Assembly: GCA_027920525.1 (NCBI GenBank)
Contig: CP115858.1
Span: forward strand, 4,278,001-4,342,000
Length of the DNA stretch: 64,000 nucleotides
Origin: Chryseobacterium daecheongense
GTDB lineage: Bacteria; Bacteroidota; Bacteroidia; Flavobacteriales; Weeksellaceae
Direction of reading: 5' to 3'
A program made the translations under genes and the position numbers. A model generated the notes under the pieces. The model did not search any database. It saw only the letters and a program-made list of their open reading frames with translations, and was not told where the DNA came from. Positions 8,989-18,174 of the stretch are shown here, one piece after another (the first letter of the stretch is position 1; every line of letters starts with the position of its first letter).

Positions 8989-9347
8989 GATTTTTTCTTT
9001 TTAAAATGTTAATTGTAATTTTTGCTGTATAATCCCCGGCATTGGGTTTGAGTAATCAAAATTTTTTGTATATTTTTATTGGGCATATAAAAATAAACAC
9101 CTAAAATTCTTATCATTTAATTACTAATACAAAAGTAGGTGTGAGTAGCGACAAAAGTCGGCGTATTATATTTTTTTCTAAAAAATTCAAAGTATTGCTT
9201 TGGAGACAGAAACATCAGAGTTTATGCTGTTGAGGCTGAGTATAAATCTAATAACGCTGTAAGAAAAAATAATTGAAGAAGAAATCTGGGAAAAGAAAAA
9301 ATGTTTTAATAAGTATTAATTATACTTTAATCATAGAACTATAAATC
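8989..9347. other. Spacer between remnants
   Basis: No gene is seen. The stretch contains AT-rich DNA and presumably the dead promoters of the unknown protein gene (leftward) and the double-glycine peptide gene (rightward). Confidence 0.3.
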
Positions 9348-9503
9348 ATGAACCGTTAAAAAAAAGTATATAGAAAAGAATTGAAATGAATTAGTGGCGG
9401 CGGGGAAGAACCATGCGGTCCGGCAGGACTTCCATGTTTTAAAGGTGCATGCTGTATCAATGATAGGTGTACAGGGCCAAGCCCTCCTTATAGCTGTGCT
9501 TAA
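9348..9503 (+). pseudogene. Double-glycine leader, Cys-rich bacteriocin-like peptide (dead)
   Basis: Read in one frame this is MNR*KKVYRKELK*ISGGG followed by EEPCGPAGLPCFKGACC and INDRCTGPSPPYSCA, then a stop. The leader pattern (K-K-x-x-R-x-x-L-K-S-I-S-G-G) and Cys-rich tail match the short bacteriocin-like GG-leader peptides common in Chryseobacterium. Those peptides are normally cut after GG by a C39-peptidase ABC exporter. Two in-frame stops, TAA at codon 4 and TGA at codon 13 (a single change from Ser TCA), abolish it. The 30-residue core has six Cys. No exporter is adjacent, although a C39-type one exists at 53612. The minus-strand frame over the same bases is a shadow. Confidence 0.6.
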
Positions 9504-9638
9504 CATAACATGATGAGTATTAAAAACTGACACTTAATTAGGTTAATATTCTTTAAAAAGAATATCATATTTTCTGTTCATCACCAAAAAGGTATTTTGG
9601 AGATCCTCATAAGATAATCAACTAAAAGCTTTTCTAAT

Positions 9639-9698
9639 ATTCCCGCTAAAGTGGGGATTATTCATTAAAAAAAAGAGCCCTTCAAATGAAAGACTCTT
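9639..9698. terminator. Twin-hairpin element A
   Basis: The first stem is ATTCCCGC/GTGGGGAT (9639-9658, loop TAAA). The second is AAGAGCCCTTC/GAAAGACTCTT (9673-9698, two mismatches) and is followed on the minus strand by eight T. It reads as a back-to-back terminator pair and resembles elements B and C. Confidence 0.55.
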
Positions 9699-9906
9699 AT
9701 CCAGTATTAAAATAATTTTAAAAGTTTCACGAAAAAGCTTCCCTGTTAAGAGAAGCTATCAAACCTAATGGATTTAGTTAAAAAACTAATATTCTAATTT
9801 AGTAAATATGAATAAGTGTTTTTATGATTGTGATCATAAACTGTTTTATTACTTAGCTATTGTAAATTTTTAAGAATGTGAATATTTGGTCAAGTTTGTA
9901 AATTAT

Positions 9907-9960
9907 ATCTTCAGCTTCGGTTGGAGATTTTATTGAAAAGAAGCCCTTCATTTGAAGAAC
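9907..9960. terminator. Twin-hairpin element B
   Basis: ATCTTCAGC-TTCG-GTTGGAGAT (9907-9928) is followed by TTTATTG, then after a short A-rich spacer a second weaker stem AGCCCTTC/GAAGAACT. It lies just downstream of the Crp/Fnr gene, so the second stem likely terminates that gene. Confidence 0.55.
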
Positions 9961-10004
9961 TCCAGAGTATATATTTTCTTAATGCGTTCTGAGTATTATA
10001 TAGA

Positions 10005-10601
10005 CTAGTAAAGTATCTTTCCTTTTTCAATTGTTAAAATATTATCAGCCTCCATTTTTTTGATTGTACGTATTACAGTTTCTACAGCCATACCTGTTAG
10101 GTTTGCTATCTGCTGCCGTGTAAATGGCACTTCAAAAGCATCAGAAATATTCCTTAAATTGTAATCTTTAATATAATCTAAAATGGTTTTGATCTTTACT
10201 GATGGCTCAATACTTGACATATTGAAGAGCATTACGTATTTATGATAAAGCCTTTCGGACATGCATTGCAAGAGATTTTGCATTACATCAAAGTTTTGAG
10301 CAGCTAAACTTGTAAATTCATTTCGCCCAAGGCACAATATATTACAATCTGTTTTAGCAATTGCGCTCATTGGATAAGGCTTTTCAGTAAATAATAAAGA
10401 TTCCCCTATGCTTTGTCCGTCATATAAAATGTTATGAGTAAATTCTCTTCCATTTTGATGGAAATTAAATAGCTCCACCATCCCTGTAACAATCTGAAAA
10501 TATTGGTTGGGAGTAGAGTCTTCGCGGAAAATTATTTCGCCAGGGGCAAAATATTTATTAACCGCTCCATGCTTAATTAATAATTCTTCACCTATTATCA
10601 T
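10005..10601 (-). CDS. Crp/Fnr-family transcription regulator
   Basis: An intact 198-residue regulator. Residues 1-120 are the cyclic-nucleotide-binding-like beta-roll (EELLIKHGAVNKYFAPGEII, GQSIGESLLFTEKPYPMSAI), followed by a dimerisation helix (MQNLLQCMSERLYHKYVMLF). The C-terminal winged HTH is VPFTRQQIANLTGMAVETVI followed by RTIKKMEADNILTIEKG. No N-terminal Cys cluster is present, so it is not an oxygen-sensing 4Fe-4S Fnr. The cAMP-contact Arg-Ser of E. coli CRP is also absent, so the ligand is unknown. A truncated inverted copy lies at 8374 and a related fragment at 6344. It is monocistronic. Confidence 0.88.
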   Translation of the reverse strand: MIIGEELLIKHGAVNKYFAPGEIIFREDSTPNQYFQIVTGMVELFNFHQNGREFTHNILYDGQSIGESLLFTEKPYPMSAIAKTDCNILCLGRNEFTSLAAQNFDVMQNLLQCMSERLYHKYVMLFNMSSIEPSVKIKTILDYIKDYNLRNISDAFEVPFTRQQIANLTGMAVETVIRTIKKMEADNILTIEKGKILY

Positions 10602-11218
10602 AATAGTAATGTTTTGGTTAATAATGTTTTTAGAAAATGATCAATTAATTTCCCATCAAATTATAAGCCGCTTTTGTATGTCGTGTGGTACCTATAATTT
10701 TTTTTGAATTTTTATAATCTGAATTTTTATTATCTTTAAAAGCCTTGTGATTTTTTAGTCACTATTTGTGTTTTTTTATCCTCAACTTCGGTTGGGGATT
10801 TTGCATTAAAAACTTCCCCAGCCCGAGGAAGTTACCACAAAATAATGAAAGTTATTAGATTTTATCCTTTTCAAACTTAGGCATTAATGATAGGATAGTT
10901 TATGATCATAATCACATTATTATTTTTGAATAGATCTTGTAAATTTATAATTCAATGTATTTGTAACTTACAAAGCATAATGCTTTTTAGCTTGTATTCG
11001 GATACGCTTTTTTATGCCCATGAAATCAGCAAAAAACGCAAATTGTTACAAATTGTATCAATAAATATTTTGGAAATGTTACAATAATTTAATTTGTTAA
11101 ATGTTAAGTAATTAAATTGCTTATTAATTATGGATTTCCATAATTGAGAATGAAAATTATTTGTAATGTTATCTTTTCATTACAAAAAAATATACTTATA
11201 ACCCAAATTCAAATTAAA
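10602..11218. other. Intergenic with twin-hairpin element C
   Basis: No gene of note. The first 100 bases contain the Crp gene's promoter region, part of which is duplicated upstream of the 8374 fragment. Element C is at 10778-10833. Confidence 0.35.
10778..10833. terminator. Twin-hairpin element C
   Basis: ATCCTCAAC-TTCG-GTTGGGGAT (10778-10799) is followed by TTTTG for the plus strand. AACTTCC/GGAAGTT (10811-10833) is followed by TTTTTAATG on the minus strand. The first stem is nearly the same as in element B. Confidence 0.65.
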
Positions 11219-11511
11219 ATGGAAAAATCAGTCATTTAGCAGCTTTGGGAGTTGCTGGACTTGTTAATGCGAAAAGCACTTTTGAAAATACAGTGAAAAT
11301 TAAACTTGAAAAACTTACAGATAGTGAAACTATGTTTCAATTATGTGGAGTGACTGTGACTTTCTACAATAGCATGGGGGAGATCACAGGGCAACAATTA
11401 TATACCTCGGATCAACCTACCTTAGAATCATGCCTGGCTTATCAGGCAGGAGTAATTGCAGATCTTAGAGCACAAGGGTATATAGTTGAAATCATTGGCG
11501 ACGTAAATTAG
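11219..11511 (+). pseudogene. Small exported protein, frameshift in signal peptide
   Basis: The ATG at 11219 is one base out of frame with the body. In the body frame the upstream codons read KISHLAALGVAGLVNAKSTF, a clear signal peptide, so the intended start was probably M-K/E-K-I-S-H. The mature part (KIKLEKLTDSETMFQLCGVT, VTFYNSMGEITGQQLYTSDQ, LESCLAYQAGVIADLRAQGY) resembles small hypothetical flavobacterial exported proteins with the MFQLCGVTVTFY motif. As written, translation could only start at the TTG at 11245 and would lose the export signal. The A-run at the break (GGAAAAATC) makes a sequencing error possible. Confidence 0.55.
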
Positions 11512-11621
11512 TACTTATGAAACGATTTCTTTTTATTATTCTTATCCCTAATTTTTTTTTGGAGTATTATATTCTCAGAAGATAGTTCATATACAATATC
11601 TGAATGTCCGTTCTCCTATAG

Positions 11622-11990
11622 CTAACATAAACGAGGATCTTTATAGTTATGGGTTACATGTTGTACGTCATCACTCGTAGCCTCACGAGCGACATCTCCA
11701 TTGAGACGCTTTTTTCCTGCTTCCATAAACTCCTTGTTCCAGGCATAAAACTGCGATTGTGCAATGTTATGGTTCCTACAAAGTTCGGCTACGGAGGTCT
11801 CAGCCCGAAGACCTTCCATCACGATTAGAACCTTTTGCTCTGCGGTAAATATTCTGCGGGTGTTTTGCCGAATATCTTTTACAAATTTTTCGGTCGGTTT
11901 CTTTTTCGGTGTTGCCATAATTAAAATTACTCTTTTTATGAAAATACTCCTTAACTTTTTAATATCAAATGTCCACTTTTTGCTGACGAT
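11622..11990 (-). mobile_element. IS3-family remnant: left end and orfA
   Basis: orfA starts at 11918 (MATPKKKPTEKFVKDIRQNT) and has the transposase_8 helix-turn-helix FTAEQKVLIVMEGLRAETSV, AELCRNHNIAQSQFYAWNKE. It diverges after ATSDDV, so orfB and the right end are missing. The 71 bases before the ATG (11920-11990) are repeated almost exactly at 24187-24257, which marks them as the IS left end, with an outer edge near CTGACGAT. The element is dead. Confidence 0.75.
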
Positions 11991-12027
11991 TTACAAATAT
12001 TGGTTTCCTGCAGCATTTACTTACACA

Positions 12028-12365
12028 ATGCTAAATAACAAGGAAAGACTAGCTTTCAAATATTATCCGGAATTATTTAAAACAGATTCTGTATTTCCGG
12101 ATTTAAGTATTTTTCAATGCATGAGGATTTTCATATTTACGTGCAGAAAAATTGGTCTTACGACCAGAATGGTAAGGATTATATCGATATTTATCCAGTT
12201 TGTAAAGAGCATTTTGATCTTCTGAAAAAAGAATATATACTATTGGATAGGGGAATAAAAACAAACGATCTAGAACAATTGGATTTGATTATGAGGAAAT
12301 GGGTGGAAATTCGAAATAAGCGTTACAAAAAATGGCCTCAACTTATAGGAGAAACTAATAGTTGA
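12028..12365 (+). pseudogene. Unknown small protein, frameshifted
   Basis: The first part (MLNNKERLAFKYYPELFKTD, SVFPDLSIF) is in one frame. From about 12115 a different frame carries on with HEDFHIYVQKNWSYDQNGKD, YIDIYPVCKEHFDLLKKEYI and LDLIMRKWVEIRNKRYKKWP to a stop at 12365. Joined, it would be an acidic/aromatic protein of about 112 residues, similar in look to small immunity-type or accessory proteins. I do not recognise the family. Confidence 0.45.
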
Positions 12366-12666
12366 AGCTATAGAAGGAACTGCACGTTATTTAGAATATA
12401 GGTATTCGGTCCTTAGTAATGAAGATAGACCTTTGATAACAAATGCACACGGAAAAGCAGTGGATTTTGAACAGACTATAGAATATATTACAAAAAATAG
12501 CTTATTATATCCATTTTTATCTAGAACAGCTTCATATGCTAAAGGAGCTGCATTGGGATGTATTTTAGATAAATTAGATCCAGAATTGAAACATAAAATT
12601 GAAGATTCTAAAAACAATAACGGGTCGACACAATTTGAAATTTTGAAGACACAATATTCTGATTAG
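12361..12666 (+). pseudogene. 3' fragment of an unknown protein
   Basis: The frame is open from about 12361 with VEAIEGTARYLEYRYSVLSN, then LITNAHGKAVDFEQTIEYIT, LYPFLSRTASYAKGAALGCI and LDKLDPELKHKIEDSKNNNG to the stop at 12666. There is no plausible ATG start. EGTARYLEY and the following layout resemble the part downstream of the zinc site in gluzincin-like proteases, but no HExxH is present here. I regard it as the tail of a gene whose 5' part was lost. Confidence 0.4.
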
Positions 12667-13376
12667 TGTTACCATTATAATCAATTAAGTCCCCGCATGA
12701 AATCAATATTTTAAGTATATCAACTGTCTTATAAAAGATTTTCGTAATGTAATTTTGGGTTCTATCGTTTTGTATCTGAATAATAAAACTTAGTAACGTG
12801 GATTCAGAAGAAGCTGCTAAATGATAGGATTTATTTTTAACCAGTGTAGGGAAGGGTTAAAATAGAGTGTTATCTTTTAATAACCAGAGATTATACTTTA
12901 TAAAAACCATTTTTCTTATTAATGCACAGCTTACTTAAAATATTTTAACAGATGTTTGATTTTTTTAGTGCTTTAAATATATTAATATTGACGCTTAAGA
13001 TATCTTTAAATTATTTACATAAGTTTATAAAATAAAAACAACAACGATAGAGGATTAGAATATTTATAATTGTTGTAATATGATCCAGACAGACGGAGGG
13101 ATTAATCAATATTCATAAGAAAAGAAAATGTGAGTTTCTTATGAGGTTGTGCAAAGTTTGATCTGACCAACTGAAACCACTTCAGTCTTAATGCTTTTGT
13201 TTAGAATAAGAATGCTTTTAACTGGAATTAGCGATACTGAGATGAATATGCCATAAATCAAGGGATTCCTATCTTAATTCTACAAAAGTTATTGGTGGAC
13301 TACAATATAAATTGCGAATTCTTAAATTAACGAAGCCATATTTGGTTTAATAATATCACTAACTAAATTTTATAAA
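12667..13376. other. Gene-free stretch with one inverted repeat
   Basis: No coding sequence is seen. CATAAGAAA (13114-13122) and TTTCTTATG (13135-13143) form a 9-bp inverted repeat. A CTTAAG at 12994 lacks the -7 partner seen elsewhere. The last 100 bases hold the promoter region of the membrane protein at 13377. Confidence 0.35.
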
Positions 13377-13910
13377 ATGACTGCAGACTACCTCATAAAA
13401 ATTGGAAAAATAACAGGATTAGTATCATTTTTACTTGGAACATTTTTTTTTGGACTATGTTTTTGGAAACCCGAAACAATAATGGTCCTATTTGTTATTG
13501 GCATAGCCATCATAATTAATATGATCGTTTTGGGGTTAATTCTAGCAAAAGAAATAAAAGAAGCGAATAAAAAATTGCTAAAAACTGCTGGCTTTGTTTC
13601 GATGAATATTATTGTTCTGCTTTTGTATTGTTGGATTATAATTATTTTGATAAATATGATTCGAGTAACATTAACAAACTCTGGTACATCAATATTGACG
13701 GACTTAAATATTTCAGGTTGCGAAGTCGAAAATATAGATAAACTTGAAGTTGGAGATAGTAAAACTGTCTGGATTGATATACCTCATGATTGTTCTGTTA
13801 CCATAACTTATTTATGTAATAAAAACATAAGAACAGACACTATTGTAGGATATGGTACAAATAATGGAGGAGGAGAAATATTGAAGTATAAAATTGGCTG
13901 CGATCAGTAG
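13377..13910 (+). CDS. Membrane protein with periplasmic C-terminal domain, unknown
   Basis: A 177-residue protein with three predicted membrane helices (about residues 10-30, 35-57 and 70-95: SFLLGTFFFGLCFWK, VLFVIGIAIIINMIVLGLIL, MNIIVLLLYCWIIIILINMI) and a C-terminal domain of about 80 residues (VTLTNSGTSILTDLNISGCE, VGDSKTVWIDIPHDCSVTIT, CNKNIRTDTIVGYGTNNGGG). It looks like a small regulator or sensor of membrane state, but I do not recognise a family. It is complete and alone, between pseudogenes. Confidence 0.6.
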   Translation: MTADYLIKIGKITGLVSFLLGTFFFGLCFWKPETIMVLFVIGIAIIINMIVLGLILAKEIKEANKKLLKTAGFVSMNIIVLLLYCWIIIILINMIRVTLTNSGTSILTDLNISGCEVENIDKLEVGDSKTVWIDIPHDCSVTITYLCNKNIRTDTIVGYGTNNGGGEILKYKIGCDQ

Positions 13911-13964
13911 AAGTAACAGTAACTGGTTCGTGCATCATATAATAATTATTAACAATCTAGAATT

Positions 13965-14560
13965 ATGACAAATTTATTAATCAAAGGAGGGCTCCAAAGC
14001 TCTCTTAAGCCCTGAAAATTGTGTATTGATCTTAATAGATCATCAGCCATTTCAATTTGCCACTCTCAGAAGCCATGATTCTCAAACGATAATAAATAAT
14101 GTAGTAGGTCTTGCAAAAAACGGATAAAGCATTTGAAGTTCCCACCCTTTTTACCACTGTTGTAGAAAATCTTGGCGGCAGCTTGGTACAGCAGCTTCTG
14201 GAAGTTTTCCCTGAACAGAAACCATTTAACAGAACAATGATTAATTCCAGGGAAGATCCTAATGCAGTGGATTGGGTTACAGAGACAAGGAGAAAAAAGT
14301 AATTGCTGCTCTGTGGACTGAGGTCTGTCTGGCGATGCTAGCTATCCAAGCAGCAGGAGAAGGATGTGATTTATTTGTAGTTACAGATGCCTCAAGAGGA
14401 ACAACATTGGGGGCATATGAAAATGGCAATCCAAAGGATGATCCAATTAAGTGGAGTTTTTTTGGAGGAGAATTTCAAAGGGATTGGCACGTCAAAATAC
14501 TGTTCCGCAATGAATGAAATTATGGTTGAGCATCAAGCAAATTTCGGAATCAGTTAGCTT
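13965..14560 (+). pseudogene. Isochorismatase-family (YcaC-like) hydrolase, multiple frameshifts
   Basis: Segments in different frames together give the family. ALLSPENCVLILIDHQPFQF has the catalytic Asp, KAFEVPTLFTTVVENLGGSL and FNRTMINSREDPNAVDW follow, and KVIAALWTEVCLAMLAIQAA contains the nucleophile Cys. Then come GCDLFVVTDASRGTT and IMVEHQANFGIS. Frame changes occur near 14000, 14110-14130 and 14285-14290. YcaC-type proteins hydrolyse small amide or ester substrates in the cytoplasm. With at least three lesions it is non-functional. Confidence 0.75.
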
Positions 14561-15174
14561 TGGGAACATCAATTATTAAATAGCTCATCTAAAAATAACG
14601 ATTAGAAATAAGTAGAAATTACAGATTTGGAGAGTTAAAAGTATATCACTAGTGATTTTAATTATTGGATTTGAATTGGAGGTTGGAAGGAGAGATATAT
14701 TAATAGGTTAATAGTGTTGAAAAGGGATGTTGTTGTTGAGCATCCTTTCTCTTTACCCTTATATTACCAAACTTTAATAGCAAAGTAATAGAAATGAAAT
14801 GTCCGGTGTTTTCAAAGTAAATTTTATTTAAATGTGTAAAATATTTTATAATGCTAATTGGTTTATAGCGTGATTATTATATACTTTAATTGCATTGCAA
14901 ATATATTGCATTAGATACAAAATTAAAATTATTAATAAGAAATACTATTGAATATAATAAATTTCAAGCTAAAGAGTATTTGACTACAAGCGAAATATGT
15001 AATTATCAAATATCACATGTTGTATGGTTTTGTAGAATGATGGGCAGTAATCAGTAAATTAGAAAAATCTGCTATGACATGCTTTTCGTTGCTCAAATAT
15101 ATAGTGATTTTACTTACAAGAAAGTATTGCTGAAATACAAAATTACGGAGTATTAACTCCTTGTTTATGTTTGT
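14561..15174. other. Gene-free AT-rich stretch
   Basis: I see no coding frame, repeat or hairpin that stands out. It ends at the IS21 remnant. Confidence 0.3.
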
Positions 15175-15475
15175 TCTGTCTTATTTTTTCTCAGAGATTC
15201 CCCTTTAAGTTCTATTCTTAGAGAGTTGTGTACCTATCTGTCGAGAATTTCATCTGCAATCGTCTGCTCTCCTATAACTTTATGCTATGTACTTACAGGT
15301 AACTGCCAGGCAATAATTGTAGAACGTTTTCATGTCTGTATTCAATTATTCCCATAAAATTCTGATGTTTAAGATTATCCAGCGCATGTAATCCGAAGTT
15401 GTCCGGAATAATCAAGTCCTGCTTTTCTGCGGTCTATTCTTTCAGATAGGTTCCGTCTCCTATGGTCATGAAATG
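15175..15475 (-). mobile_element. IS21-family istB remnant
   Basis: On the minus strand, pieces read IGDGTYLKE*TAEKQDLIIP, DNFGLHALDNLKH, MGIIEYRHEN, VIGEQTIADEILDR and VHNSLRIELKGESLRK. This is the C-terminal half of IstB, the AAA+ helper ATPase of IS21 transposition, normally ILDDFG..L...., EIIEDRHG and VIGE.TIADAILDR. Stops and at least two frameshifts are present, and istA is not in the window. Confidence 0.65.
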
Positions 15476-15861
15476 CTAATATTTATAGCGTGTATTTACC
15501 CAATGAAATAATCATTAATAAAAATGAGTATCCAAATCATGTAGAGATAACGGTTTTATCAATAAGATCTTTTATTGACGCATACATGATTTGGTGCGGT
15601 TCATGCAAATTGGCGGAAAAAACATTTTTTTTGTTCCTTTTACTAATTGGAAATTTAAAAAAGAAGGTGTTGTTTTATTGATGGAAAGCAAACCGTTAGC
15701 TGTGCATATCTAATCTATATGATAATGTAGATTGACAGATTTTATATTCGTCAAATTTAATTTATTTTTTATCTCTTCTTTTTAAATATTAGCGATCTAA
15801 CTTATAAAACTTCAAAATCTACATCAAAAAGCATAGTATAATAATAAAATTAATTTTTCTT
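15476..15861. other. Spacer before the GMC oxidoreductase pseudogene
   Basis: No gene is accepted here. A 63-codon open frame at 15490-15681 is not convincing. The regulated promoter of the following operon begins at 15862. Confidence 0.3.
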
Positions 15862-15906
15862 CTTAATATTTATTAAGACAATTTGCAAATTACTGATCTA
15901 ATTTTG
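15862..15906 (+). promoter_or_regulatory. CTTAAG-type regulated promoter, GMC pseudogene operon
   Basis: CTTAAT (15862) and ATTAAG (15872) are half-sites 10 bp apart. TAATTTTG (15899-15906) is a -7 element starting exactly 37 nt after the first half-site. The ATG at 15929 is 30 nt further on. The same geometry occurs at five other places in the window. Confidence 0.65.
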
Positions 15907-15928
15907 AAAATAATAAATAAGAATTGAA

Positions 15929-17450
15929 ATGAAAAAAAATCAATTATCCTATCATACTATTATCATTGGCGGTGGAACAGAGGTGCTGTGATGGCTAGTC
16001 GATTAAGTGAAATAGAAGATATTTCTGTATTATTGATCGAAGCTGGAGAGGTGTATAAGCCTAATGGGTATCCTGAGCAAATTGCTTTAGCGAAATATAT
16101 TGGAGGAGATAAGGATTCTGTTTGGGATGTTTCTAAGGAAATCAATTCTGAAATTCCTACAAAAGGTCTATTTAGAGCTAAAGTACTTGGAGGGGGGCAG
16201 CGATAAATGCTGCCGCATTTTTGCGTGCACCAAAATCTGATTTTGATCGTTGGACAAAAAACGGGTTAAAAGGATGGGAATTTTCTCAGGTATTACCTTA
16301 TTATAAAAAAATTGAAGCAGCGGATTTTGGTGATGATAAATGACATGGCCGAAACGGACCAATATCTGTCCATCTACTTAAAATAGATGAAATTACAAAC
16401 ACAGCTAAAGATTTTGTAGAGGCCGCTATTAATACCGGGATATCATTTCAAGAAGATTTAAATATTCCTTTCCCAAAAGGAGTGGGAATATATTCCATTA
16501 ATATCAATCGTGGTATTCGATTAAATACAGGAATTTCATATTTGGCTGAGAAAGTACGTGAGAGACCAAATTTAAATATTGTAGGAAATACCACAGTTAG
16601 TAAAATTATCTTTGATAATGGAAGTGTGAAAGGTGTCGTGTTGAACGATGGCAATACAATATTTGCCAAGAACATAATATTGTCTTGTGGCACTATTGGT
16701 ACCGGTGGAATTTTGCTTCGTTCTGTCCTCGGTTCAAGGAAGCAACTTGAATCTTTGAAAATTCCAGTAATTGCTGATCTACCCGTTGGACAATTTGTAA
16801 TGGATCAACCTCAAATTTACCTACAGGTTAATATTAATGGAGATGAAGATTCCTTTCCTCCTATTGGAGGAAAGGTTTGGGAGCAATCTAGTTATGCAGA
16901 AGGTGGTGAACTTGATTACTATTTGGGCTTTAACCATTTTGCAGACCTGTCGAAATCACCAACAGGAAAAGCGTTTGGCATTATAGTCTGTGGTTGCCGT
17001 CCTGTGTCCAGAGGGAAACTACAACTTGATCCTAATGATATTTTAGCGTCCCCTAGAGTTAGTCTAAATCTTCTTTCTAAGGACAATGAATATAAAATTA
17101 TGGTAGAGGCTATTAGAAAAGTTATAAATATATTAGAATAAAAACCTCTCAAAGGCCAAATTACCTCTGTAATGTTTAGCGATGGTAATTTACTTCCTTC
17201 TTCATCAGAGGAACTAGAGGTATTAATTCGTAAAAATGTAGAATCTTGTTTGCACATTACTTCATCCGCACCAATGGGAGGAAAAAATGATCCAAAGGCT
17301 GTTGTTGATAATAAAGGGAAAGTATATGGACTCAATGGATTGTATATAGCTGATGCTTCAATACTACCTGATGTACCTTCTGTAGCCACTAACCCAACAG
17401 TAATTATGGCTGCTGAATATATTGCAGATCAAATTAAAAAAAATTATTAA
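15929..17450 (+). pseudogene. GMC oxidoreductase (choline dehydrogenase-like), decayed
   Basis: Across several frames the full GMC layout is present. The FAD-binding Rossmann motif is SYHTIIIGGGT..GAVMASRL, followed by LLIEAGE, KVLGGG.AINAAAFLR, DFDRWTKNGLKGWEFSQVLP, the FAD/substrate domain and the C-terminal SSAPMGG...DNKGKVYGLN, LYIADASILPD and NPTVIMAAEYIADQIKK. Lesions are a frameshift near 15982, another in a G-run near 16190-16200, TGA at 16341 where the paralogue at 58220 has Trp (SDKWHGR), and TAA near 17140. It is a dead paralogue of the intact gene at 58220-59890, lacks that protein's N-terminal extension, and is followed by a SnoaL-like gene. Confidence 0.88.
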
Positions 17451-17468
17451 TTTAAAATTTAAATAAAA

Positions 17469-17936
17469 ATGGATTATTCAATTTTGAAAGAAGCAAAGTT
17501 TGTATTGACACCTGAAGTAGAACAAGTAATACAAGTCGTTGCTGGATACAATCGTACACTCAAAGAAGGCTCGCTTTCCAACATTATGAGAATTTTTAAT
17601 GAAGATTCTGTTCTAATTCCAGAAAATCAAAGACCAATTAGTGGACTTAAGGATATAGAGAAAGTATACACTGAGCTTGTAAATGTTATTAAGTTTAATG
17701 AAGGTAATATCATTAATATCATGGATGCGTATGTTGCGGGTGATTTAGCGTACGTAAGATCGGTAGATACAACGGGTTCTGTTACTGAAATCAAATCAGG
17801 GGAGGTCAAGTCTCCAATATTCAGAGAACTTTGGGTATTAAAAAAAGATGATAAAGAAAAATGGACGTTCGCGATATATGCATATGGAGTAGCATCACAG
17901 GAAAAGAGTAACCTGGCCGATGCCGTAGTTTGGTAA
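17469..17936 (+). CDS. SnoaL-like / DUF4440 (NTF2-fold) protein
   Basis: A complete 155-residue protein. VVAGYNRTLKEGSLSNIMRI, FNEDSVLIPENQRPISGLKD and YVRSVDTTGSVTEIKSGEVK, then RELWVLKKDDKEKWTFAIYA, fit the cone-shaped NTF2-like fold with the pattern W-x-x-D-G/N-D-x-x...G...I. These cytoplasmic proteins act as small-molecule isomerases, hydrolases or ligand binders. It starts 18 nt after the GMC pseudogene and should share its promoter, so it may still be expressed. It has at least four relatives in the window (19049, 19456, 20017 and 26897). The substrate is unknown. Confidence 0.75.
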   Translation: MDYSILKEAKFVLTPEVEQVIQVVAGYNRTLKEGSLSNIMRIFNEDSVLIPENQRPISGLKDIEKVYTELVNVIKFNEGNIINIMDAYVAGDLAYVRSVDTTGSVTEIKSGEVKSPIFRELWVLKKDDKEKWTFAIYAYGVASQEKSNLADAVVW

Positions 17937-17961
17937 ATGATGCGGTTACAATATACAAAAG

Positions 17962-18108
17962 ATGATGGTAGATTATAATTACAGTACTAATTCTTTTAAG
18001 CATTTTGCTTATTGTAAAAAAACTTCCAAGAGACCTATATTTACTCTTAGTATATTGTTCCAAGGAACATTGGGTTTTATAGCCTCTAAATTAAATTGGT
18101 CTCAATAA
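17962..18108 (+). other. Small open frame, uncertain
   Basis: A 48-codon frame opens MMVDYNYSTNSFKHFAYCKK, followed by TSKRPIFTLSILFQGTLGFI. It has a plausible amino acid mix and ends 33 nt before a good terminator, so it could be the tail of an older gene or a small protein. I do not recognise it. Confidence 0.25.
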
Positions 18109-18140
18109 AATCATATTATGATGTGCTAAAATAATTTTAA

Positions 18141-18174
18141 CAACAGTATCAACATTGATGCTGTTGTTATTTTT
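18141..18174 (+). terminator. Intrinsic terminator
   Basis: CAACAGTATCAA (18141-18152) pairs with TTGATGCTGTTG (18155-18166), with one G-T pair and a loop of CA, followed by TTATTTTTT. It would end the GMC-pseudogene/SnoaL transcript. Confidence 0.75.

Larger units (their letters stand above)
9504..10004. other. Intergenic, carries two twin-hairpin elements
   Basis: No coding sequence is seen. It holds composite hairpin elements at 9639-9698 and 9907-9960, listed separately. Confidence 0.4.

Noticed and set aside
9339..9533. 64-codon minus-strand frame over the GG-peptide pseudogene
   Set aside because: The plus strand carries the recognisable leader and Cys-rich core, so the minus frame is its shadow.
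11764..12225. 153-codon plus-strand frame crossing the IS3 left end
   Set aside because: Its first part is antisense to the orfA gene and only the part after 12028 resembles a protein, so it is a chance fusion.
12994..13040. CTTAAG-type site at 12994
   Set aside because: There is no TAnnTTTG at 37 nt and no oxidoreductase gene follows, so it is treated as chance.
15490..15681. Open frame with IWCGSCK, reminiscent of a thioredoxin active site
   Set aside because: The residues around the motif do not form a thioredoxin fold, the frame has no continuation or homologous context, and the frame is short in AT-rich DNA.
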